A DNA stretch of 7,492 nucleotides from Desulfobacterales bacterium (GTDB lineage: Bacteria; Desulfobacterota; Desulfobacteria; Desulfobacterales; JAUCGF01): positions 1 through 7,492 of the forward strand of contig JAOZRC010000252.1 of the NCBI GenBank assembly GCA_029940345.1, in the 5' to 3' direction. Position numbers and translations under genes: made by a program. Below the pieces are notes generated by a model. That model was not told the DNA's origin. It did not search any database and saw only the letters and a program-made list of their open reading frames with translations. Below are positions 6,882 through 7,492 of the stretch, piece after piece; the stretch's first letter is position 1, and the number at the start of each line of letters is the position of its first letter.

Positions 6882-7492
6882 TCATTTATGCAACAATTCT
6901 TCCACTTCTAAATGTTGCCTTATGCGCTCTTTCAGTCGCCGATGTTTACCATGCGCTTGATCAGCGTTCAAACCAAGCATTCTCCCCGCTTTGCTGACCG
7001 AGTTGCCTTCTGAATAGACAAGCCGCAGAAGCAATCGTTCCTGGCTGCTTAAATTCAAGGCCTCTATTCTGACTTTGATTTCTTTATTAATAAGTTGTTC
7101 TTCAGGCGTATAGACCGGTTCGGAATCCGGTTGAACTGGCGTCTGTCTGAGAGGCTTGCCGCAATCCTTAACTTTTTCTTTGATAATATCAATCACTTCT
7201 TCGACAATGACTGGGTTTTTATCGTCGTCAGCCATCTGTTCGGTCACATCATTATTGCTCAACCCCTCAATACAAAGCGTCGTATAGATTTTAATCCAAA
7301 GCACGCCCCGTTTTTGAATCCATTTGGGGACCCGCTTACGGCCATACTTTTTACGGGCAAAATCTATCAGCAGATTGCTGACAACGGTCATAAGATAGGT
7401 TTTGAATTCGGATACGGGTTTATACTTTCGCAGTCTGCGCCAGTTATCTTTCGTCAACTGTTCGGTTATATATGTGATCGCTTCTTCCGCCG
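6882..7492 (-). CDS. sigma-70 family (ECF-type) RNA polymerase sigma factor, 5' end outside the window
   Basis: About 202 codons are visible and the frame is still open at the right edge, so the N-terminus is missing. A TTG codon at 7457 could be read as a start, but the codons before it (AEEAITYITEQL) continue a sigma region 2 helix, so it is almost certainly an internal leucine. Visible residues 1-55 look like sigma regions 2.2-2.4: a 'FKTYLMTVVSNLLIDFARKK' helix followed by a basic GRKRVP stretch, the part that in this family binds core polymerase and the -10 element. Residues about 140-198 look like region 4, with an 'LSSQERLLLRLVY' helix and a helix-turn-helix around 'SVSKAGRMLGLNADQ' for the -35 element. 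A linker of about 75 residues, longer than in ordinary ECF factors, lies between them and contains a Trp/Cys-bearing helical part near 'WIQKRGVLWIKIY'. The gene ends in TGA. The zf-HC2 gene 960 bp downstream is its probable anti-sigma factor, an inference from context. The family call is firm; the regulon is unknown. Confidence 0.87.
   Translation of the reverse strand, partial: AEEAITYITEQLTKDNWRRLRKYKPVSEFKTYLMTVVSNLLIDFARKKYGRKRVPKWIQKRGVLWIKIYTTLCIEGLSNNDVTEQMADDDKNPVIVEEVIDIIKEKVKDCGKPLRQTPVQPDSEPVYTPEEQLINKEIKVRIEALNLSSQERLLLRLVYSEGNSVSKAGRMLGLNADQAHGKHRRLKERIRQHLEVEELLHK

Noticed and set aside
6779..6997. Plus-strand open frame of 72 codons with a hydrophobic stretch, resembling a small membrane protein
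   Set aside because: It overlaps the sigma region 4 coding sequence and the hicA start antisense; the hydrophobic run comes from AT-rich DNA.
7455..7457. TTG as the start codon of the sigma factor
   Set aside because: The frame stays open upstream and the preceding residues fit sigma region 2, so the gene continues beyond the window.

Overview
The window is one stretch of tightly packed genes that all read on the minus strand, so transcription runs from the right edge to the left edge. It looks like a chromosomal segment of a Gram-negative bacterium. Three genes point that way: a Sec-exported filamentous-hemagglutinin-type exoprotein with a TPS domain, a periplasmic M48-TPR protease like BepA, and a membrane anti-sigma factor. 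The style of the FHA protein (TPS domain, glycine-rich beta-helix, short 'ERCA...GRGG.P' tail) and of the sigma factor resembles Desulfobacterota and some cyanobacteria. Deltaproteobacterial origin is an inference from architecture, not a search result.

Layout in transcription order: (1) 7492-6882, the 3' part of a sigma-70/ECF-type sigma factor gene that is open through the right edge. (2) 6793-5959, a type II toxin-antitoxin pair of the HicAB type. Here hicA is broken by a frameshift and also seems to have lost its stop codon, whereas hicB is intact. An AT-rich spacer of about 230 bp separates them. (3) 5923-5003, a membrane protein with an N-terminal zinc-binding anti-sigma (zf-HC2/ZAS) domain, one transmembrane helix and an unrecognised C-terminal domain of about 200 residues. 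(4) 4949-3090, an exported M48 metallopeptidase with TPR repeats and an extra C-terminal domain. (5) 2948-48, a 966-residue secreted beta-helix exoprotein with an N-terminal TPS (haemagglutination activity) domain.

The simplest reading is an envelope/adhesin module: a dedicated sigma factor, a transmembrane anti-sigma factor sensing the periplasm, a periplasmic protease/chaperone, and a large surface exoprotein as the likely output. The hicAB unit sits between the sigma factor and its expected anti-sigma partner and appears to have been inserted there. With the toxin dead and hicB intact, the antitoxin may survive as a remnant or as a DNA-binding regulator of the downstream genes. No TpsB (two-partner secretion pore) is encoded in the window. 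No rRNA, tRNA, CRISPR array or insertion sequence was found, and no gap without a gene exceeds 300 bp.
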